Assembly (NCBI GenBank): GCA_001953115.1
Contig: LSSL01003652.1
Location: 1 to 13,711 of the forward strand
Length of the DNA: 13,711 bases
Direction: 5' to 3'
Source: Smittium mucronatum
Lineage: Eukaryota; Kickxellomycota; Harpellomycetes; Harpellales; Legeriomycetaceae
The translations under genes were made by a program, and so were the position numbers. The notes under the pieces are model-generated. The model searched no databases, was not told the origin of the DNA, and worked only from the letters and a program-made list of their open reading frames with translations. This document shows, one piece after another, positions 9,538-13,711 of the stretch (positions are counted from its first letter, which is position 1; each line of letters opens with the position of its first letter).

Positions 9538-9936
9538 TAGGTAAATATCAGTCCAATACCCCAATTCGACCGGAAAGCTGCAAAGTTATTATAAAAATAT
9601 TCATTGCATAAAAAAATTTATGATTTTTATGAAAGAGAATTTTTCGATTCAATTTTTTTTTTCTAAAAACGATTTTTTTATTAAAATGAATGAAAATTTT
9701 TAATATTAAAAAAATTAATAATCCAAGAAATAAAAAATTGAATCTAGTTTAAAATGTAATTTTAAGAATAATTTTTCTAAATTAAGTACTTTTAAAATTG
9801 GTTCCATTGAGATGAGATATGATAAAATTGAAAGTAATAGAATTTGTTCTAATTAAAAAAATATTTAGAAAATTTTTATTTTGGTTTAAATTAATATCTT
9901 AAGCATCTTGTGATTGGTCAAAACCGGAGTGTGAAA

Positions 9937-9949
9937 GGTAGGGGGGTTA
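9937..9949 (+). repeat. Repeated 13-mer with G6 run, copy 1
   Basis: GGTAGGGGGGTTA occurs here and again, exactly, at 11814-11826. Sequence on either side is not obviously related. Confidence 0.6.
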
Positions 9950-10752
9950 ACTTTTAGATAAACAGGCTTATATTAAAATTAATTAGAAAAGGCTATATAG
10001 CTTAAGGGGCGATTTTATATCATTCATACAAAATATAATAAATTTTTTCTTCTATTTTTTTAAATACATATATCTAAGGTATAATTGGACTAGAATTTTT
10101 TCGAATTTCTGTTATAAAATATTTTAAATTTAAATATATCGTTTCAGACCAGATTTAAGGCTTTTAGAAATTAATCGATATTTTTAAAATTAAAATCTGA
10201 CCAGCCGCAAATAATTTTCGGCATTTAAAAAAAAATAACGGAACTTTAACTTTAAAAATTGTACATTTTTCACTTAAAATTTTATTTTTCGCATACTTTT
10301 TGAATCATTTACAGTGAAATCTAATCTTAGGAATTTTTTAAATAGAAATAGAATTATTAAAATTAGAAAGAAAATTTATCATTACTTTTCAAAAAATCGC
10401 ATCTTTAGTAGACTAAAAATTCAATATATCATAAATTTGAACTGTTTACATTACAATAATTATATACAACCTAAAAATAAATTGAATTAGATTTAAGTTT
10501 TGGAAAAAAAAATATTTTGAACCTATTTATTCTTCATGTTAAATTTCTTAGATTCTTTTAGTTTAATAAAAATTGAGTTTATATATTTATAAAAAAAAAA
10601 TAATTTAAACCGCTTTTATAATTTTTTAGAGCATAGTATACAAAAAATTTAGATATATATGTTTTTTTATGACAAACCGTTTACAAAAGCCCTTATTTTT
10701 TATTAAATACTATTTTTTTTCCAAATTTCAAAATTTTTGAATTTTTTTGACT

Positions 10753-10772
10753 AAATTAAATTAAATTAAATT
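10753..10772 (+). repeat. AAATT short tandem repeat
   Basis: Four consecutive AAATT-type units, a simple-sequence repeat with no evident function. Confidence 0.65.
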
Positions 10773-11527
10773 TGCAATCAATTAAAAAGCTGGTTTTATT
10801 AGGTTTATTAACTTTGTAAAAAAATCAAAAAAATCTTTACTAAGCCTAATTTAAAAATTAAAATTCTAAAGGTTTAAAATATATTTAAAATAATTATAAT
10901 TAAGTTGGTGTTATTTCCGCTCTATAAATTATAATTATGTGGAAGTAAATAAGATTTTGACTATAATCTTATAGTTTCAGAAAAAAATTAAAGAGATTCA
11001 TATTGGTGATTTTATTAGGAAAAGCTATTTGCTATTTATAAGGATAGTTTATAAGATATGATTAAAAAGATTATTTATAAAAAGTGATTGCGAAGAGTGA
11101 TACCAAAGATGAATTAAAAAGGGGTTTTTAATGATAATAATTTTTACAATATGATGATATAAAGAATTTTACTGAATCCTAAAGTTTCTGAATTGCGATT
11201 CCTCCATGTATAAGAGATAAAATGAGAATTTTAAAAGAAAAATATTGAAAATAGAAAAAAAATTTAAAAAGCAATAGCTTATGGAGAAGGAAAATAAGGG
11301 TATCGAGAAAAATCATAAGTCTTGAGTATTTTTTTGAATCTCGCATTATTAGTATTTAAATACTCAAAACACATATTCTATTATATGCTCACAATATATT
11401 TTTTATTTCGATCTTTAACAGCTCAAAATTTGAGTTTTTTTTCTACTATTATTATTTTTTTATTACAACTTATTTTTATTTTATTTTTAATCTTGACCTT
11501 CATCTTAATCTCACAAAAAAAAAATAG

Positions 11528-11800
11528 AAAAAAACGTTAATAATCAAACCAAAAAGACCAAAAAAATTTCTTATTATTTCTGTTTACAATCTTAAATTAC
11601 TCATACTAGTCAGTAAAGATGAGGATGTTTTAGAAATGACTATCGAAAACATTATTGCTTCTGAAAGACAAGCTTCTAATAAGGAGCCAATTAAATATAT
11701 TTTACCGATAGTTCTAGGGAAAAAAAAGAATTCTGAGAAAACCTCCTCTCAAATATATATAATATACATATCAACTAAAATATTTCTATTTATACCCTAA
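11528..11800 (+). pseudogene. Possible small gene or remnant in the AT-rich block
   Basis: A frame is open for 90 codons from after TAG at 11525-11527 to TAA at 11798-11800. Its first ATG is at 11636, giving 54 residues that begin MTIENIIASERQASNKEPIK. GC over 11601-11720 is about 32%, well above the surrounding DNA, and the residue mix is more protein-like than the Asn/Ile/Lys/Phe strings typical of this block. Just upstream, in another frame, 11322-11540 reads as a strongly hydrophobic peptide with a basic tail (about residues 40-65 hydrophobic, ending KKNRKKR). That frame starts at TTG and may be chance. I recognise no family. A decayed gene, an exon or coincidence are all possible. Confidence 0.2.
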
Positions 11801-11813
11801 TATTCGAATAAGT

Positions 11814-11826
11814 GGTAGGGGGGTTA
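11814..11826 (+). repeat. Repeated 13-mer with G6 run, copy 2
   Basis: This is an exact copy of 9937-9949. CCCTA at 11795-11799 and TAGGG at 11816-11820 form an inverted repeat enclosing the perfect palindrome TATTCGAATA (11801-11810). Confidence 0.6.
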
Positions 11827-13149
11827 CAGATATATTTAACTTAAATTCAAAAAAAAATCCAGAAAAAGTTTTAAAAAAAAAAGTGTTTTTGGCAGTATAA
11901 AAAACTAGAAAAATAATATAAATATTAATTGAATTTGAATTAAAAAATAATCAAGAGTCATTTGTTGTTTTTGAGCTTGGTTTTAAGTTCTTTTAATATA
12001 TTTCGAAAAATAGAAAAGGATTTTTATTAATAAGGAGATCGAAACCCCCTATTTTCTAAAATTTGGACGTAACTACTATATAAAATAACAATTTATTCGA
12101 TTTATAATGGCGTAAAAAAATTAATTCACAAATCTTATTTTGTTTCTAATAGGAAAAATAACATTAATAATAACATATAAATCGATTTCTTGTTTACATT
12201 TATTTTAAAACTGGGAATATTATAGATAATTATTTATCGAAAATAACACAATTAGAAAAAATTTAATTTTTTTAGTTTATAAATGGTATAAAAAACTTTC
12301 ATTAATAAATAAACTTTGATACATAAAAATTTTAATTCAAAAAATCCCTTGATTTCTTTTGGTGAAAAAAGTGCTAAAATAACCGAAAAAAATCTCTTGA
12401 AATTTAGAATTTTGAAATGTTGAGTAAAATAGTCACATTTTCTTTTCTTTCTATTTTTTTTTATACAATTTTTTTTCATCATACATCAATTTAAACACTA
12501 AATTGCATTATATATATGCTTTTGCCGTATAATTTTAATTTTAACTAAAAACCCCGCTATGTTTTTCATATTAATCCCGAAATAATTGGTTTAAAAGATT
12601 GATTTAAATATTTTTTATTTGAAATTAACTAATTAAATTCAATCCAATGTTTTTTATTTCTGTAAATAATTTATTAAGATTATTAAAATATATATCTCTC
12701 TGAAAATTTCTATACCTCATTAAAATTTCAGAAATAAATTTTCTGTAGATAAAGAATGAATAAATAAAACTCCCGAAAATATTTTATTAAAAATTAGTTA
12801 TTAAAGTTTTGATCAAACTTGACATCAAAGTTTAAATCAATTATAAAAATATTTATATAGGTTAACTGTTATATTTTTCAATGCTCGAAAAAATTTCCAA
12901 TCTCGTAAAGCGGCATGAAATTAGTTAATAAAATACTTTTTGTGGTAAATGAGATATCTCTATAATCAAGATTATAAATTTACAAAAACTAAAATATATA
13001 GTAGCTTAATAATAAGAATTACTATCTTTATAATTTTACAAGATATAAAATATTCAAAAAACAGCCTATATTATCATAAAATTGGATGTGCAAATTTCCA
13101 TTTTCCTACCTCGCCAAATATCCACTCTACCAAGTGAAATGACTTGTCG

Positions 13150-13160
13150 TGGTTTAGGGG
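13150..13160 (+). promoter_or_regulatory. A-box-like sequence of a pol III internal promoter
   Basis: TGGTTTAGGGG fits the A-box pattern TRGYNNANNGG at every fixed position and lies about 28 bases from the element's 5' end, as in tRNA-derived SINEs. Copy A has the same sequence (281-291, minus strand), while copy B is mutated. I found no convincing B box at normal spacing, so pol III transcription is only a suggestion. Confidence 0.35.
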
Positions 13161-13166
13161 CTTAAT

Positions 13167-13188
13167 AGTGTACTTTTCGAAGTACACT
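13167..13188 (+). other. Perfect TTCG-loop hairpin in retroposon copy C
   Basis: Nine-base arms AGTGTACTT and AAGTACACT pair perfectly around TTCG. If transcribed this is a stem capped by UUCG, although the closing pair is U-A rather than the especially stable C-G. Confidence 0.7.
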
Positions 13189-13352
13189 GGACCAAAATTT
13201 CACACAGCGTTTTACTATTCTTTTTTGGGAATAGTGGAGACAGCGCACAGAGATTCGGATTACAGCGATTCCAGAGGAGGACCATCTAGAAACAGGAGGA
13301 ACCGATCGTTTAGAACAGCTGAGACATATTCTAGTGCACAAGTCCAGCGTTC

Positions 13353-13370
13353 GACAGTCAGACGGATCTC
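13353..13370 (+). repeat. Invariant 18-bp core of the retroposon, copy C
   Basis: This is the exact reverse complement of 71-88 and 3740-3757. In copies B and C it overlaps a potential AGACG...CGTCT stem (13360-13376 here), which copy A breaks. Confidence 0.85.
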
Positions 13371-13711
13371 AGCGTCTAACAGCTATTTGTAGGAAAGCCA
13401 TGTCGATTAATCCCACGTTTGGGTAGGAGCCTAATTTTATTAATCCTGTTAGAAGTAGGCACTGGCTAGGAAATCAGTAGGTTCAATGAACTATTGTTCG
13501 TTGACAAAGAGCTTAATTCTTGACTATATGTAACCTCAGTCATCCAGCCTAGTTGAAGCAATGCCAGGGGGGGTCTTTCGGTTGGTAAATTGCACCCTTT
13601 TCCCGTAGGTAAGCAGCCGGTAGTCCGGCCGAGGAGCTTATTGTAGTTAGGATAATAGTCTTTTCTATACGACTTTTTCTTTTTTTCATATTTTTTAGTA
13701 TAGTTTTTAAT

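Larger units (their letters stand above)
4116..13070. other. Long AT-rich, gene-free block
   Basis: About 9 kb of very AT-rich DNA, near 15-20% GC in the lines I counted, dominated by poly-A and poly-T runs and short AT repeats. No frame of convincing length or composition exists on either strand, and I found no rRNA, intact tRNA, transposase or reverse transcriptase. GC-richer patches at about 5765-5875, 8455-8520, 9490-9590, 9905-9950 and 11605-11720 are possible remains of older insertions or genes. Such blocks occur as intergenic deserts, AT isochores, mutation-decayed repeats or centromere-like regions in AT-rich fungi. The sequence alone does not decide which. Confidence 0.75.
13122..13711 (+). 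mobile_element. SINE-like retroposon, copy C (3' end cut off by window edge)
   Basis: The element starts at CCACTC (13122-13127), aligned with the 5' end of copy B. It is colinear with copy A from 13144 to 13440 and with copy B up to the window end. Position 13711 corresponds to roughly 3395 in copy B, so only about 40 bases including the A tail should be missing. It holds the perfect 9-bp hairpin (13167-13188), an A-box-like TGGTTTAGGGG (13150-13160), the invariant core (13353-13370) and a G7 tract (13567-13573). An 82-codon frame from a TTG at 13144 to TAG is open by position, but copy A has a stop 61 codons in and copy B is frame-shifted, so coding is unlikely. It points toward copy A, giving an inverted pair about 13 kb apart. 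Confidence 0.83.

Noticed and set aside
12252..12482. 76-codon minus-strand frame in the AT block, plus similar frames at 5202-5405 and 12949-13137
   Set aside because: Lys/Asn/Ile/Phe-dominated translations of poly-A/T-rich DNA, as expected by chance at this composition.
4116..13070. Mitochondrial or plastid DNA
   Set aside because: The composition would fit, but no organellar gene, rRNA or tRNA is recognisable in 9 kb, and SRP68 is a nuclear gene on the same piece.
4116..13070. CRISPR-like or other regularly spaced arrays
   Set aside because: Repeated words here are AT microsatellites or isolated pairs. No regular repeat-spacer pattern was seen on either strand.
13144..13392. 82-codon frame in retroposon copy C and its 61-codon counterpart in copy A (112-297, minus), ending in an Arg/Ser-rich stretch
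   Set aside because: It starts only at TTG. Differences between A and C in the frame are mostly amino-acid changing, copy A carries a stop where C reads Tyr, and copy B is out of frame over much of its length through single-base indels. It looks like a chance frame in a non-coding repeat.
1..13711. Copies A and C as terminal inverted repeats of one large DNA transposon spanning the window
   Set aside because: The same element occurs independently at 3358-3987 with its own target-site duplication and A tail, no transposase lies between A and C, and their facing ends are retroposon 5' ends rather than outer termini.

Overview
The window looks like eukaryotic nuclear DNA, most likely from an early-diverging, AT-rich fungus. 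Harpellales/Kickxellomycotina-like fungi would fit, but this is an inference from base composition and protein style, not a demonstrated placement. It contains one convincing protein gene: an uninterrupted 657-codon reading frame for SRP68, a eukaryote-specific subunit of the signal recognition particle. That gene ends in TGA and is serine- and lysine-rich, with a hand-estimated GC near one third.

The layout from left to right is as follows. (1) At 1-317 there is a truncated copy (A, minus strand) of an interspersed repeat. (2) At 318-914 lies the SRP68 upstream region. (3) SRP68 runs from 915 to 2888 on the plus strand. (4) At 2889-3345 there is a short intergenic stretch with one doubtful open frame. 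(5) At 3358-3987 lies a complete copy (B, minus strand) of the same repeat, with a short A tail and perfect 12-bp flanking direct repeats. (6) From about 4116 to 13070 there is about 9 kb of extremely AT-rich DNA (roughly 15-20% GC by sampling) with no recognisable gene, apart from a few GC-richer patches that look like relics. (7) At 13122-13711 there is a third repeat copy (C, plus strand) that runs off the right edge.

The most interesting find is the repeat family. Copies share one 5' boundary (beginning CCACTC in B and C), carry a TTCG-capped hairpin near that end, have an invariant 18-bp core and a G-rich tract, and end in an A-rich tail with a target-site duplication. This describes a non-autonomous, SINE-like retroposon of about 630 bp that moves by target-primed reverse transcription. 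I do not recognise it as a named family. Both window edges fall inside copies of it, which suggests that the contig ends are repeat-induced assembly breaks.

Nothing in the window indicates an operon, a gene cluster or a defence system. SRP68 stands alone, and the rest is repeat and AT-rich non-coding DNA.
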